DNA from: Burkholderia sp. HI2500
GTDB lineage: Bacteria > Pseudomonadota > Gammaproteobacteria > Burkholderiales > Burkholderiaceae
NCBI RefSeq assembly: GCF_002223055.1
Contig: NZ_NKFL01000004.1
Coordinates: 1,612,001-1,676,000, forward strand
Length of the DNA stretch: 64,000 nucleotides
Reading direction: 5' to 3'
The notes under the pieces were generated by a model, which saw only the letters and a program-made list of their open reading frames with translations, made no database searches and was not told the origin of the DNA. Of the stretch, positions 1 through 9,005 are shown one piece after another (position 1 is the stretch's first letter; every line of letters starts with the position of its first letter). The position numbers and the translations under genes are program-made.

Positions 1-71
1 CTACAGCGACGGGCACCACCGTGCCCACGGAACGATAGCCGGTCGTCATCAAAACAGACGCGGCGTGACCG

Positions 72-473
72 TCATTTGAGCCATTCACGCAGCCTGCCGG
101 CAATGCTGAATCGCTCGACATACCCCAGCGCCGAAACCGCGCTCATCGCTCCGATTGCCGCATACAGCAACAGCATTTCTCCATGCCTTCCGACGTCCGG
201 CCATGCAGCATTGGTCAGAACCGCAAGAACGATCGAACCCGCAACGCCGCCCACGATGACCAGCATCGGCAAGACCGCCTTCCGCGGAAGCCGTGCGCCT
301 GCCCAATAGACCGGATACGAAAGCAGCAAGGCCACCGGAAATGCAATCGCGAAAGCAACCACGGAAAAAACGATCGACACACTGCCGAAATCCCTGACGG
401 ACAAAATGCCGATGAGCAAGCCGGCCACGATCGCGGCAGTCAGACTTGCGCCAAGCAAATCAGAAATCTTCAA
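72..473 (-). CDS. Small four-helix membrane protein of unknown function
   Basis: The reading frame is open far upstream, but the credible protein starts at a TTG at 473, because GGGAG lies six bases before it and the upstream residues are Arg-rich shadow sequence. The 133-residue product begins MKISDLLGASLTAAIVAG and is almost entirely hydrophobic. Helices run at roughly residues 8-26, 32-56, 70-92 and 100-118, with a short basic tail ending in REWLK. It should sit in the inner membrane. I recognise no family. It lies downstream of the potFGHI operon on the same strand, separated by about 145 bases, so co-transcription is possible but not shown. The TTG start is inferred. Confidence 0.6.
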   Translation of the reverse strand: MKISDLLGASLTAAIVAGLLIGILSVRDFGSVSIVFSVVAFAIAFPVALLLSYPVYWAGARLPRKAVLPMLVIVGGVAGSIVLAVLTNAAWPDVGRHGEMLLLYAAIGAMSAVSALGYVERFSIAGRLREWLK

Positions 474-619
474 TTTTTTCTCCCGTGGCGCCCGCCGCAA
501 TTCGGCGCCGCTTCGCCACTTTTGCCGGGCACATCTGCAAGCCCGTCTCGTCAAACAAAACGCCCGGCCCGACTCGTCGTCGGCACCGGGCGTTGTCCAT
601 CGCGATCGCAACCCGAGAG

Positions 620-1441
620 TCAGGTCGCGAACCCCGCCATCCGCTTGCGTTCCTGGCGCAGCATCACGAAGTTCGCGATCACGACGCCGGCCGTCACCGC
701 GACGATGAACAGCGTCGCGAGCGCGTTCATCTCCGGGTTCAAGCCCAGCCGCACACGCGAGAACACCACGAGCGGCAGCGTCGTCGAGCCGGGGCCCGAC
801 AGGAACGCCGACAGCACGAGGTCGTCGATCGACAGCGTGAACGACAGCAGCCAGCCCGCGATCAACGCCTGCGAAATCAGCGGCAGCGTGATCGTGAAGA
901 ACACCTTCAGCGGTGTCGCACCGAGATCGAGCGCAGCTTCTTCCAGCGACGGATTCAGCTCGCGCACGCGCGACTGCACGATGATCGCGACGTACGAGAT
1001 GCACAGCATCACGTGGCCGAGCCAGATCGTGAACACGCCGCGCTCGGCCGGCCAGCCGATCCACTTCGCCAGCTCGATGAACAGCAGCAGCAGCGAGATC
1101 CCCTGGATCACCTCGGGAATCACGAGCGGCGCGTTGATCATCCCGCTGAACAGCGCGAAACCGCGAAAGCGTCCCATCCGCGCGAGCACGAAGCCGGCCC
1201 ACGTGCCGATGAACACCGACGCGAACGCGGTCAGCACGCCGATCTTCAGCGACAGCCACGCGGCCGTCAGCAGCTCGTCGTCCTCGACGAGCGCCGCGTA
1301 CCAGCGGAACGAGAAGCCCGACCACACGGTGACGAGCTTCGACTCGTTGAACGAATAGACGATCAGGCTGATGATCGGGATGTACAGGAACGCGAAGCCG
1401 GCAAACAGCGCCGCGAACTGCAGGTAACGATTCGGCTTCAT
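620..1441 (-). CDS. potI: Putrescine ABC transporter, inner-membrane permease PotI
   Basis: This is the second permease of a putrescine/spermidine-type ABC importer and works with PotH in the inner membrane. The 273-residue protein has a short basic N-terminus (MKPNRYLQ), a first helix at about residues 8-30 and five further hydrophobic segments. A binding-protein-dependent permease loop (EEAALDLGATPLKVFFTITLP) lies in the second half; this is the EAA motif that docks on the ATPase. Length matches PotI/YdcV-type permeases (about 265-285). The ATG overlaps the potH stop as ATGA, so the two are translationally coupled. Substrate specificity is inferred from the whole operon, and spermidine or another polyamine is possible. 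Confidence 0.9.
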   Translation of the reverse strand: MKPNRYLQFAALFAGFAFLYIPIISLIVYSFNESKLVTVWSGFSFRWYAALVEDDELLTAAWLSLKIGVLTAFASVFIGTWAGFVLARMGRFRGFALFSGMINAPLVIPEVIQGISLLLLFIELAKWIGWPAERGVFTIWLGHVMLCISYVAIIVQSRVRELNPSLEEAALDLGATPLKVFFTITLPLISQALIAGWLLSFTLSIDDLVLSAFLSGPGSTTLPLVVFSRVRLGLNPEMNALATLFIVAVTAGVVIANFVMLRQERKRMAGFAT

Positions 1442-2364
1442 CGGCGGCCTCCCTGCTCCTTCGCCTGGAAGTGCTGGAACATCGCCATCGGCACGAGCAG
1501 CAGCAGCACCATCGCGCAGGTCACCGCCGACGCCATCGGCCAGTCTGCGTTGTTGAAGAACTCGTTCCACATCACGCGGCCGATCATCAGCGTGTTCGCG
1601 CCGCCGAGCAGTTCGGGAATCACGTACTCGCCGACCGCCGGGATGAACACGAGCAGGCAGCCCGCGATGATCCCGTTCTTCGACAGCGGCAGCGTGATCT
1701 GCACGAATGCCTTCCACGGCTTCGCGCCGAGGTCGTACGCGGCTTCGAGCAGGCGCAGGTCCATCTTCACGAGGTGGGCGTAGAGCGGCATCACGAGGAA
1801 CGGCAGGTACGAATAGACCATCCCGATGTACACCGCGTAGTTGGTGCGATACAGCTCGATCGGCGTATGCGTGAGCCCGATCCACATCAGGAAGTTGTTC
1901 AGCAGCCCGTTGTTCTTCAGGATGCCGATCCACGCGTACACGCGGATCAGGAACGATGTCCAGAACGGCAGCATCACGCCCATCATCAGCAGGTTGCGGG
2001 TCGCCGGGTTCGAGCGCGCGATGTAATACGCCATCGGATAGCCGATCAGCAGACACAGCAGCGTCGTGATCGCGGCCACCCACACCGAATTCACGTAGGT
2101 CGCGAAATACAGGCTGTCCGTGAACAGGAACGCGTAGTGCGACAGGTTCAGCGCGACGTGCACGACGCCGTCCGCGTACGACGCGAGCTCCGTGTACGGC
2201 GGGATGCCGAGCTGCAGCTCCGCGAAACTGATCTTGACGACCAGCACGAACGGCACGAGGAAGAACAGCACGAGCCACGTGAACGGCCCGGCGACAACCG
2301 CCGTGGCGCCCGTCAGGTTGAAGCGCCGCACCGGCCACTCGAGCAGGGACTTGAACGCGGTCAT
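1438..2364 (-). CDS. potH: Putrescine ABC transporter, inner-membrane permease PotH
   Basis: First permease of the polyamine importer, 308 residues. After a cytoplasmic N-terminal stretch of about 20 residues it has six hydrophobic segments. The first is near residues 24-46 (WLVLFFLVPFVLVVKISF). The EAA docking loop reads EAAYDLGAKPWKAFVQITLP, followed by the typical VGEYVIPELLGG segment of PotH-type permeases. Its start overlaps the end of potG by four bases and its end overlaps potI by four, so potG, potH and potI form a continuously coupled unit. Nothing looks damaged. Confidence 0.92.
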   Translation of the reverse strand: MTAFKSLLEWPVRRFNLTGATAVVAGPFTWLVLFFLVPFVLVVKISFAELQLGIPPYTELASYADGVVHVALNLSHYAFLFTDSLYFATYVNSVWVAAITTLLCLLIGYPMAYYIARSNPATRNLLMMGVMLPFWTSFLIRVYAWIGILKNNGLLNNFLMWIGLTHTPIELYRTNYAVYIGMVYSYLPFLVMPLYAHLVKMDLRLLEAAYDLGAKPWKAFVQITLPLSKNGIIAGCLLVFIPAVGEYVIPELLGGANTLMIGRVMWNEFFNNADWPMASAVTCAMVLLLLVPMAMFQHFQAKEQGGRR

Positions 2365-3521
2365 GACGTCAGCACCACGCCGGCCGTCGCGCTCCAGCGC
2401 ACGTAGATCTCGTCGCCGAGTGCCGGCGTCTCGAGCTCGGAAATCGCGAGGCTCGACACGTTCGCGATCACCGTCTTGCCGCCGTCGAGCTTCACGTGAT
2501 ACAGCGAGTAGCCGCCCATGTAGGCGACGTTGCTGATCCGGCCGCGCGCCCAGTTGAACGCGCCTTCGGGCGGCTTGCGCGTGAGCGCGATCCGTTCGGG
2601 GCGCACCGACACGGTGACCGGCATCCCGAGCGGGCCCGAGATCCCGTGGCTCACGTACAGCCGGCTCGGCAGCTCCGGCGATTCGATATACACGTGGTCG
2701 GGTTCGTCCTCGACGGTCACGCCGTCGAACAGGTTCGTCGAGCCGATGAATTCGGCCGAGAAGCGGCTGTTCGGATATTCGTACACCTCATTCGGCGAGC
2801 CGATCTGCACGATCTGCCCTTCGCTCATCACCGCGAGGCGATTGGCCATCGTCATCGCCTCTTCCTGGTCGTGCGTCACCATGATGCAGGTGACGCCGAC
2901 CTTGTTCAGGATGTTGACGAGCTCGATCTGCGTGCGCTGGCGGATCTGCTTGTCGAGCGCGGACATCGGCTCGTCGAGCAGCAGCAGCTTCGGCCGCTTG
3001 ACCAGCGAGCGCGCGAGCGCGACGCGCTGCTGCTGGCCGCCGGACAGCTGATGCGGCTTGCGCTTCGCGTACTTGCTCATCTGCACGAGTTCGAGCGCCG
3101 AAGCGACGCGCTCCTTCAGCTCGGCCTTCGGCGTGCCTTCCTGCTTGAGACCGAACGCGACGTTCGACTCGACCGACATGTGCGGGAACAGCGCATACGA
3201 CTGGAACATCATGTTCACGGGCCGCTTGTACGGCGGCATCTGCGCGAGGTCCTCGCCGTCGATCAGGATCTTGCCCGACGTGACCGTCTCGAGGCCCGCG
3301 AGCATCCGCAGCAACGTCGACTTGCCGCAGCCCGAGCTGCCTAGCAGCGCGAACAGCTCGCCCTGGCGCACGGTCAGGTTGACGCTGCGCACGGCTTCGG
3401 TGTCGCCGAATTTCTTGACGACGTCGACGATCTGGACAAAGGTCTCGGCGCGCGCATCGGCGCCGGAGGAGGAAACGGAGGACGGTGCGCCCGCGACCGG
3501 CGCACCCGACTGGCTATTCAT
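2361..3521 (-). CDS. potG: Putrescine ABC transporter ATP-binding protein PotG
   Basis: ATPase that powers polyamine uptake through PotH and PotI. The 386-residue protein has a 25-residue Ser/Ala/Gly-rich N-terminal extension, then a complete nucleotide-binding domain. Walker A is GSSGCGKST at residues 61-69, the signature is LSGGQQQRVALARS, and Walker B is LLLLDEPMSALD, followed by the switch HD in VTHDQEE. The C-terminal third is the TOBE-type regulatory domain seen in PotA/PotG/MalK relatives, including a VSVRPERIAL segment. An 85-base gap with a hairpin separates it from potF upstream. The following permease gene overlaps by four bases. Confidence 0.93.
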   Translation of the reverse strand: MNSQSGAPVAGAPSSVSSSGADARAETFVQIVDVVKKFGDTEAVRSVNLTVRQGELFALLGSSGCGKSTLLRMLAGLETVTSGKILIDGEDLAQMPPYKRPVNMMFQSYALFPHMSVESNVAFGLKQEGTPKAELKERVASALELVQMSKYAKRKPHQLSGGQQQRVALARSLVKRPKLLLLDEPMSALDKQIRQRTQIELVNILNKVGVTCIMVTHDQEEAMTMANRLAVMSEGQIVQIGSPNEVYEYPNSRFSAEFIGSTNLFDGVTVEDEPDHVYIESPELPSRLYVSHGISGPLGMPVTVSVRPERIALTRKPPEGAFNWARGRISNVAYMGGYSLYHVKLDGGKTVIANVSSLAISELETPALGDEIYVRWSATAGVVLTS

Positions 3522-3554
3522 GATGTGCTGCTTCTCTCCTGCGTTGAACGAACA

Positions 3555-3579
3555 AAGCCCCCGGGGGCACCAGGGGCTT
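3555..3579 (-). terminator. Hairpin between potF and potG, possible attenuator
   Basis: Read on the minus strand, AAGCCCC and GGGGCTT form a seven-base-pair stem around a C/G-rich loop, followed by TGTTCG rather than a long U tract. It lies between the binding-protein gene potF and potG. Such intercistronic hairpins often let the binding protein be made in excess over the membrane parts. That role is inferred. Confidence 0.4.
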
Positions 3580-3606
3580 CATGACTGCCGGGAACATCGG
3601 CGCGTG

Positions 3607-4701
3607 TCAGCGGCCCGACTTCAGCTCGGTCCACAGACGCGTCTGCAGACGCTGGATTTCAGGCGGCAGCGGCTTGAGCAGGAACAGCGTCTTCACGACG
3701 TCGGCCGGCGGATAGACGGCCGGGTCGTTCGCGACGTCGGGCCGCACGTACTTGCGGGCCTCTGCGTTGGCGCTCGGGTAGTACACCGCGTTCGTGATCG
3801 CCGCGTGCACCTTCGGATCCTCGATGTAGTTGATCCACTGCAGCGCGGCATCCTTGTTCTTCGCATCCTTCGGGATCGCCATCACGTCGAACCACACCGG
3901 CGCGCCGCCCTTCGGAATGTAGTACTCGACCTTGTACGGCTTCTTCGCCTCGATCGCGCGATGCTTCGCGATCACGACGTCACCCGACCAGCCGAACGCG
4001 AAGCAGATGTCGCCGCCGACCAGGTCGTTGATGTAGCCCGACGAGTTGAATTGCGTGATGTACGGGCGGATCTTCTTCAGCACTTCCATCGCGGCCTTGT
4101 AGTCGGCCGGGTTCGTGCTCATCGGATCCTTGCCGATGTAGTGCAGCGTCGCCGCGAACATCTGGTCGGGGGCGTCGAGCACCGACACGCCGCAGGTCTT
4201 CAGCTTCGAGATGTTTTCCGGCTTGAACAGGATGTCCCAGTTGTCGAGCGGCACCTTGCCGAGCGCCTGCTGCGCCTTCGTCAGGTTGTATGCGAGACCG
4301 GTCGTGCCGTACGCCCAGGGCACCGAGTACTTGTTGCCCGGGTCCGCGCCGGCGACGAGCGCCATCAGTTGCGGATCGAGGTACTTGAGGTTCGGCAGCT
4401 TCGACTTGTCGAGCGGCGCGAAGATGCCGGCGGCGATCTGCTTGCCCGCGTAGTTGCTGGTCGGCACGACGATGTCGTAGCCCGAGCTGCCCGTCAGCAG
4501 CTTCGCCTGCAGCGTGTCGTCGCTGTCGTAGTTGTCGTAGCGGACCTTGACGCCGGCCTGCTTCTCGAAGTTCGGGATCGTGTCCTTCGCAATGTAGTCC
4601 GACCAGTTATAGACATTGAGCTGCGTATCCTTCGCCGCTGCCGCCGATGCACCCACGCACAGCGCGAGCGCTGCGAACCGGCCCACTACCTTTGCTTTCA
4701 T
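3607..4701 (-). CDS. potF: Periplasmic putrescine-binding protein PotF
   Basis: Periplasmic solute-binding protein that captures polyamine and delivers it to PotGHI. The 364-residue product starts MKAKVVGRFAALALCVG and has a signal peptide ending near residue 23 (ASAAAA). The mature N-terminus, LNVYNWSDYIAKDTIPNFEKQAG, is characteristic of the PotD/PotF family. Later family segments are YDIVVPTSNY, VPWAYGTTGLAYN and a C-terminal WTELK. It is first in the operon; about 430 bases without a gene lie upstream and should carry the promoter. A weak TTGTGA/TAGTTT pair with a 17-base spacer sits near 4780-4815 on this strand, which is not strong enough to list separately. Confidence 0.93.
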   Translation of the reverse strand: MKAKVVGRFAALALCVGASAAAAKDTQLNVYNWSDYIAKDTIPNFEKQAGVKVRYDNYDSDDTLQAKLLTGSSGYDIVVPTSNYAGKQIAAGIFAPLDKSKLPNLKYLDPQLMALVAGADPGNKYSVPWAYGTTGLAYNLTKAQQALGKVPLDNWDILFKPENISKLKTCGVSVLDAPDQMFAATLHYIGKDPMSTNPADYKAAMEVLKKIRPYITQFNSSGYINDLVGGDICFAFGWSGDVVIAKHRAIEAKKPYKVEYYIPKGGAPVWFDVMAIPKDAKNKDAALQWINYIEDPKVHAAITNAVYYPSANAEARKYVRPDVANDPAVYPPADVVKTLFLLKPLPPEIQRLQTRLWTELKSGR

Positions 4702-5129
4702 CCCGTTCTCCCTACGGCCGGACCGTGTGTCCGGCTGCCGTCTGCCTCGTCATGACGGCGCATTCTGGCGCGCCGCCCCTCGAAAACCCCGAAAACTACC
4801 ATCATTCGCGCCCCGTCACAAAAAAATCATGCCGGTGTCGCGCAAACGGAACAGATTACCGCCGCCGGCCAGGCTGGCCGCCCGTGCGGCGGGGCGTTCC
4901 CGGGGAATTCTATCGGGTAATCGGCGGCTGTCCACCGGGAAAAACGGGCGGCGGCGCACCCGCGTCCGCCGGCCGGACGCGAACCGCCTGGCGCGCTGTG
5001 CCCGAACCCGCCGCACTGTCACGCCGCTGCACCGGTACGGCATGCCGGCCGCCCCCGTCCGACCGTCCGACCGTCCGGCCGCGATGCATTAAAATGGTGG
5101 CTGACGATTCAACTGCGTGAACCCTTCCG
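4702..5129. other. Intergenic region between divergent potF and the DUF1289 gene
   Basis: No convincing coding frame lies in this 428-base stretch. The frames that stay open are Arg/Pro-rich shadows without ribosome binding sites. It must contain the potF promoter (minus strand) and the promoter of the DUF1289 gene (plus strand), but neither is clear by eye. A run of seven A residues near 4821 is the most AT-rich point. Confidence 0.5.
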
Positions 5130-5333
5130 ATGGCCTCCAATCTCCACGACCTGCCCGACAGCCCCTGCATCGGCGTGTGCTCGACCCTCTTCGACGAAGT
5201 CTGCAAGGGCTGCGGCCGCACGGCTGCCGAAGTGTCGAACTGGGTGTTCCTGAGCGACGACGAAAAGCGCGCGGTGTGGGAGCGCATCTCGCGCGAAGGC
5301 ACCGCGATGCGCTTCCAGTACGACAAGCTGTAA
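5130..5333 (+). CDS. DUF1289 small cysteine-rich protein
   Basis: A 67-residue protein carrying the DUF1289 pattern: SPCIGVCSTL, then KGCGRT, giving four cysteines as C-x3-C with C-x2-C-type spacing. This is followed by the family's conserved WVFLSDDEKRAVWERI segment, which resembles the usual tail W-x(5-6)-EK-x-x-V-W. The cysteines suggest metal or Fe-S binding, but the family has no firmly established role. The start at 5130 (MASNLHDLPDSPC) fits the family's short N-terminus. It appears to be a single gene, convergent with the OmpW-like gene. Confidence 0.8.
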   Translation: MASNLHDLPDSPCIGVCSTLFDEVCKGCGRTAAEVSNWVFLSDDEKRAVWERISREGTAMRFQYDKL

Positions 5334-5359
5334 ACCCACCGCCGCCGCGCATAAAAAAA

Positions 5360-5383
5360 GCGGCATGCCGACCGACATGCCGC
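5360..5383 (-). terminator. Rho-independent terminator for the OmpW-like gene
   Basis: GCGGCATG and CATGCCGC pair as an eight-base stem around an eight-base loop. On the minus strand the stem is followed by seven T residues (5352-5358). It lies about 30 bases beyond the stop of the OmpW-like gene and also separates it from the convergent DUF1289 gene. Confidence 0.75.
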
Positions 5384-5414
5384 CAACCCCAACTCTGTTC
5401 TTTTCCCTTCGCGT

Positions 5415-6056
5415 CTAGAACTTCATCCCGACGCCCACGCCGACGATCAGCGGATCGATGTGCAGCGTGCCGATGCCCTTGTCGCCCAGCGTCGCATCGG
5501 TGCTCATCCAGATCTTCTTCACGTCGACGTTCATGAAAATCTTCTTCGTCACCTGCACGTCCACGCCGAACTGCAGCGCGGGGCCGAAGCTGCTCTTGTT
5601 GATCGACACGCCCTGCCCGCCGACGTTGAGCCCGTTGTTGTAGAAGTACGTGTAGTTCACGCCCGCACCGACATATGGACGCACCTTGCCGGCATGATTG
5701 AAGTGGTACTGCAGCAGCAGCGTCGGCGGCAGCACGCCCACGCCGCCGAGATTGCCGACGCTCGACGTCAGCTGGTGCCGCGACGTGCCCAGGATCAGCT
5801 CGACGCCGAGGTAGTCGCGGATCATGTACGTGAAGTCGAGCTCGGGCACGATCGCGTTGTTCACCCCGACGTTGAGCGCACCCAGCGTGTCGCTCGCGCG
5901 TTCGTTCGGCTGGATGCTGATCGCGCGCAGCCGGACCAGGACGTCGCCCTGGTTGATGCCGTCGCCCGGCGAGGCTGCGTGCGACAGCGAAGGCATCGCG
6001 GCGAAAGCGACAGCAACGGCCGCAGCGGTGACACAAGTTCGAATCGTTTTATGCAT
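5415..6056 (-). CDS. OmpW-family outer-membrane beta-barrel protein
   Basis: A 213-residue exported protein. The signal peptide is about 27 residues long and ends ...SLSHA before ASPGD. The mature part starts GDVLVRLRAISIQPNE, typical of OmpW. Later OmpW features include LDFTYMIRDYLGVELILGTSRH, LPPTLLLQYHF, VRPYVGAGVNYTYFY and a terminal strand ending in Phe (VGVGVGMKF), the usual outer-membrane assembly signal. OmpW proteins form eight-stranded barrels with a hydrophobic channel, and exact substrates are unclear. The ATG at 6056 is preceded by GGGGGT. A short inverted repeat lies in the leader. Confidence 0.88.
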   Translation of the reverse strand: MHKTIRTCVTAAAVAVAFAAMPSLSHAASPGDGINQGDVLVRLRAISIQPNERASDTLGALNVGVNNAIVPELDFTYMIRDYLGVELILGTSRHQLTSSVGNLGGVGVLPPTLLLQYHFNHAGKVRPYVGAGVNYTYFYNNGLNVGGQGVSINKSSFGPALQFGVDVQVTKKIFMNVDVKKIWMSTDATLGDKGIGTLHIDPLIVGVGVGMKF

Positions 6057-6071
6057 GGTACGGACCCCCAA

Positions 6072-6088
6072 AGAATGGTTTCCATTCT
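6072..6088. repeat. Short perfect inverted repeat upstream of the OmpW-like gene
   Basis: AGAATGG and CCATTCT flank a three-base centre 16 bases upstream of the ATG at 6056, next to a TTGACG-containing AT-rich stretch. It could be an operator or a small leader hairpin. Only the symmetry is seen. Confidence 0.35.
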
Positions 6089-6121
6089 CCCTGTAGGGTC
6101 TTTTCTTTATCTTGATATTCG

Positions 6122-7312
6122 TCAAGCCAGCGTAAACGTGGGGCGGTTTGCCGCAGGCTCCGTCGCACAGCCCGTCAGCAGCAGGTCGAGCAAATCGCGC
6201 ACGCTGCGGATCGCACGGCCGAACGGCAACGCTTCGCGGCCGCGGAAGAACAGCCCGTTCGCCACGTCGCCGCGCAGCGCGGCCGCGAGCCGCGTATCGA
6301 TGCAGAAATGGCCGAACTTCTCGATGCCGTCGCGCAAGCCGCATACGCTCAGGCATTCGAGCGCGGTCGGGCAACGCTGTTTCAGCGCACCGAGCTTGGT
6401 GCGGATGCGCGTCTCGTTGCGCAGGTAACGATCGAGCCACGGCGTCTTCACCGCGCGCGCGGGCAACCCGGTCACGCTGACGAAGTCGACGATGTCCTCG
6501 GGCGTCGCGTCGGCCAGCACGCGCTTGAAGTGCGGATGCGCGTCGCCCTCTTCCGTCACCGCGAACGGCGTCCCCACCTGCACGCCGTTCGCGCCGGCGT
6601 CGAACGCCGCGCGCACCGTGTCGTGGCTGTTGATCCCGCCCGCAACGATCAGCGGGATCGTTTCGCGCGCGAGGCCGAGCGACGCCATCACCTGGGCGGT
6701 CTCGTCGAGCACGCGCGCGAAATCGAAGCGAGGGTCGTGCATGTCGTCGATCTGCGTGACGCCGAGATGGCCGCCCGCATGCGCCGGATGCTCGATCACG
6801 ATCGCGTCGGGCAGGCGCCCCTTCTTCATCCATTTCTTCAGCACGAGCGCGATCCCGCGGCTATCCGACAGGATCGGAATCAGCGCGATGTCGTGCCCTT
6901 GCGTGAGATCGGGCAGATCGAGCGGCAGGCCCGCGCCCATCACGATCGCGTCCGCCCCCTCGTCGCACGCGACCCGCACGTAGTCGGCATGCGCGCTCAC
7001 GGCCTTCATCACGTTGACCGCGATCATCCCGCGCCCTTCGCTGTAGGTCTTCGCGAGGCGGATCTCGCGTGCGAGCGCCTCGAGGTTCGCGGCCTCGAGC
7101 GTCGCGCGATCGGGTTGCGCGCGACAACGCGCGAGCAGGTCCGCATGATGGTGGCGCAGGTCGATGCTCGCGATCGTGCCGACCGCGCCTTCTCGCGCGA
7201 CGCTGCCCGCCAGCCGGTGCGCGGAGATGCCGACGCCCATGCCGCCCTGCACGACGGGCAACAAGGTGCGGCCGCGAATCGTCAGCGGCGGAAAGGAAGT
7301 GCGTACGGTCAT
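6122..7312 (-). CDS. Nitronate monooxygenase-like FMN flavoprotein
   Basis: A TIM-barrel flavoprotein of the nitronate monooxygenase/2-nitropropane dioxygenase family, which oxidises nitronates with FMN and oxygen. The 396-residue product begins MTVRTSFPPLTIRGRTLLP. Family motifs are VVQGGMGVGIS near residue 20, EHPAHAGGHLG (the AGGHLG segment carries the proposed catalytic His) and IVAGGINSHDTV plus GANGVQVGTPF for phosphate binding. After the barrel comes an extension of about 100 residues with four cysteines (KQRCPTALECLSVCGL...HFC). The start at 7312 has GAGG seven bases upstream. The physiological substrate is unknown. Confidence 0.82.
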   Translation of the reverse strand: MTVRTSFPPLTIRGRTLLPVVQGGMGVGISAHRLAGSVAREGAVGTIASIDLRHHHADLLARCRAQPDRATLEAANLEALAREIRLAKTYSEGRGMIAVNVMKAVSAHADYVRVACDEGADAIVMGAGLPLDLPDLTQGHDIALIPILSDSRGIALVLKKWMKKGRLPDAIVIEHPAHAGGHLGVTQIDDMHDPRFDFARVLDETAQVMASLGLARETIPLIVAGGINSHDTVRAAFDAGANGVQVGTPFAVTEEGDAHPHFKRVLADATPEDIVDFVSVTGLPARAVKTPWLDRYLRNETRIRTKLGALKQRCPTALECLSVCGLRDGIEKFGHFCIDTRLAAALRGDVANGLFFRGREALPFGRAIRSVRDLLDLLLTGCATEPAANRPTFTLA

Positions 7313-7390
7313 CTGAAACCTCGTCGGAACATCGGAACCGCGATGATCGACGATCCACCGACGCGCACCTTGACGACCGTCAATAAAAAA

Positions 7391-7408
7391 CGGCACGCGA
7401 GCGTGCCG
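7391..7408 (-). terminator. Terminator downstream of the aldehyde dehydrogenase gene
   Basis: CGGCACGC and GCGTGCCG pair around a two-base centre. On the minus strand the stem runs into six T residues. It ends the aldehyde dehydrogenase transcript about 25 bases after its stop. T residues also follow on the plus strand, but no plus-strand gene is near. Confidence 0.75.
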
Positions 7409-7434
7409 TTTTCATGTCATGCCGTGAGAAACGC

Positions 7435-8871
7435 TCAGGCCGGCTTCGCGGGCTTCAACTGCATCGACTTGTACTCGAGATATTCTTCGAGCCCGTACAC
7501 GCCGTTCTCGCGGCCGTGTCCCGACTGCTTGTAGCCGCCGAACGGCGCGGCCATGTTCCATGCGCCGCCGTTGATGTCGACCTGCCCGGTGCGGATGCGG
7601 CGCGCGATGCCCATCGCGCGTTCGTCGCTGCCGGCCCATACCGCGCCGCCGAGCCCGTACGGCGAATCGTTCGCGATGCGCACGGCCTCGTCTTCATCGC
7701 GATACGTGATGATCGACAGCACCGGCCCGAAGATTTCTTCCTGCGCGATCGTCGATTTCGGATCGACGCGGCCGAACACGGTCGGCTTCACGAAGAAGCC
7801 TTTATCCAGCCCTTCCGGCAGGCCCGTGCCGCCCGTCACGAGTTCGGCGCCTTCGTCGATCCCGCGCTGGATGTAGTCCTGCACGCGCTGCTGCTGCACG
7901 GCCGATGCCAGCGCGCCGAGGCGCGTCGCATCCTGCCGCGGATCGCCGGCGACGTAGGTTTCGGCCGCCGCCTTCGCGATCTCACGCGCTTCGTCGTAGC
8001 GCGCTTCCGGCACCAGCATGCGCGTGTGCGCCGAGCAGGTCTGCCCCGCGTTCAGGTAGCACGCGTTGACCGTGCCCTTCACCGCCGTCGCGAAATCGGC
8101 ATCGTCGAGGATCACCGACGCCGACTTGCCGCCCAGCTCGAGTGCAACGCGCTTGACGCCCGCGGCCGCCAGCTCGGCCACGCGCTTGCCGGCGCGCGTC
8201 GAGCCTGTGAACGACACCATGTCGACGTCCGGATCGGTGGCCAGCACTTCACCGACGACCGGGCCATAGCCGCACACGAGGTTGAACACGCCGGCCGGCA
8301 GCCCGGCTGCGTGAATCGCTTCGGCGAGCATGAACGCGTTGAGCGGCGCGACTTCGGACGGCTTCAGGACGACCGTGCAGCCGGCCGCGAGCGCCGGCGC
8401 AACTTTCAGCGTGATCTGGTTGAGCGGATAGTTCCACGGCGTGATCGCCGCGACGACGCCGACCGGCTCGCGCACGACGAGCGAGTTGCCGACCTGTGCC
8501 TCGAATTCGAACGACTCGGCGAGCTTCGCATACGCCTTCCAGTTGTAAATCGGGCCGCCGACCTGGATCGCGCGCGACAGCTTGATCGGCATCCCGACTT
8601 CGCCGGTGATCGACTGCGCGAGTTCCTCGCTGCGCGCCTGCAGATGCTCGACGATCTTGCGCAGGTAGCCTGCGCGCGTCGCGGGCGGCGTGGCCGCCCA
8701 CGCGTCGAAGGCTGCGCGCGCCGCGCGGATCGCGTCCTGCGCGTCGGACGCGACACCTTCCGGAATCCGGCCGATCACGGCCTCGGTGCCCGAGTCGATC
8801 ACGTCGATCGTCCCGGTGCCGGCCGGTTTGCGCCACGCGCCGTCGATATAGAACTGGTCGTAGATTTTCAT
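7435..8871 (-). CDS. NAD(P)+-dependent aldehyde dehydrogenase
   Basis: A 478-residue soluble aldehyde dehydrogenase that oxidises an aldehyde to its acid. All key residues are present: the oxyanion-hole Asn in PWNYP (Asn147), cofactor-site Lys in LKPSE (170), FTGSTRAGK (221-229), general-base Glu in LELGGKS (Glu245) and nucleophile Cys in AGQTCSAH (Cys279). Length is that of the standard class (475-500). The closest general resemblance is to the broad aldehyde dehydrogenase group often annotated as betaine or gamma-aminobutyraldehyde dehydrogenase-like, but the substrate cannot be read from sequence. A polyamine breakdown role is possible given the nearby pot operon, but that is speculative. 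Confidence 0.88.
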   Translation of the reverse strand: MKIYDQFYIDGAWRKPAGTGTIDVIDSGTEAVIGRIPEGVASDAQDAIRAARAAFDAWAATPPATRAGYLRKIVEHLQARSEELAQSITGEVGMPIKLSRAIQVGGPIYNWKAYAKLAESFEFEAQVGNSLVVREPVGVVAAITPWNYPLNQITLKVAPALAAGCTVVLKPSEVAPLNAFMLAEAIHAAGLPAGVFNLVCGYGPVVGEVLATDPDVDMVSFTGSTRAGKRVAELAAAGVKRVALELGGKSASVILDDADFATAVKGTVNACYLNAGQTCSAHTRMLVPEARYDEAREIAKAAAETYVAGDPRQDATRLGALASAVQQQRVQDYIQRGIDEGAELVTGGTGLPEGLDKGFFVKPTVFGRVDPKSTIAQEEIFGPVLSIITYRDEDEAVRIANDSPYGLGGAVWAGSDERAMGIARRIRTGQVDINGGAWNMAAPFGGYKQSGHGRENGVYGLEEYLEYKSMQLKPAKPA

Positions 8872-8942
8872 CGCTTTCCGCCTCCAGGAAAGCCGCCATT
8901 CTAGCGAGCGTTTCCGTCCGCCGGTGTGACCCGGCGTGACGA

Positions 8943-8971
8943 TTGACAGCCATTCGAAAGGTCTTTAGCCT
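8943..8971 (+). promoter_or_regulatory. Candidate sigma-70 promoter
   Basis: A perfect TTGACA at 8943-8948 is followed, after 17 bases, by TAGCCT at 8966-8971, a weak -10. It lies 34 bases upstream of the TTG start at 9006, with AAAGGAG in between. Position and spacing support it as the promoter of the membrane-protein gene. Confidence 0.5.
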
Positions 8972-9005
8972 CGGCGCCTCATTCATCATAAGAAAGGAGA
9001 ATGCC

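Noticed and set aside
1..49. A possible start of a minus-strand gene (MTTGYRSVGTVVPVAV) running off the window
   Set aside because: Only 16 codons are visible and there is no ribosome binding site, so it cannot be supported.
4702..5129. Several short frames in the gap upstream of potF
   Set aside because: All are Arg/Pro/Ala-rich, lack ribosome binding sites and overlap each other in all frames.
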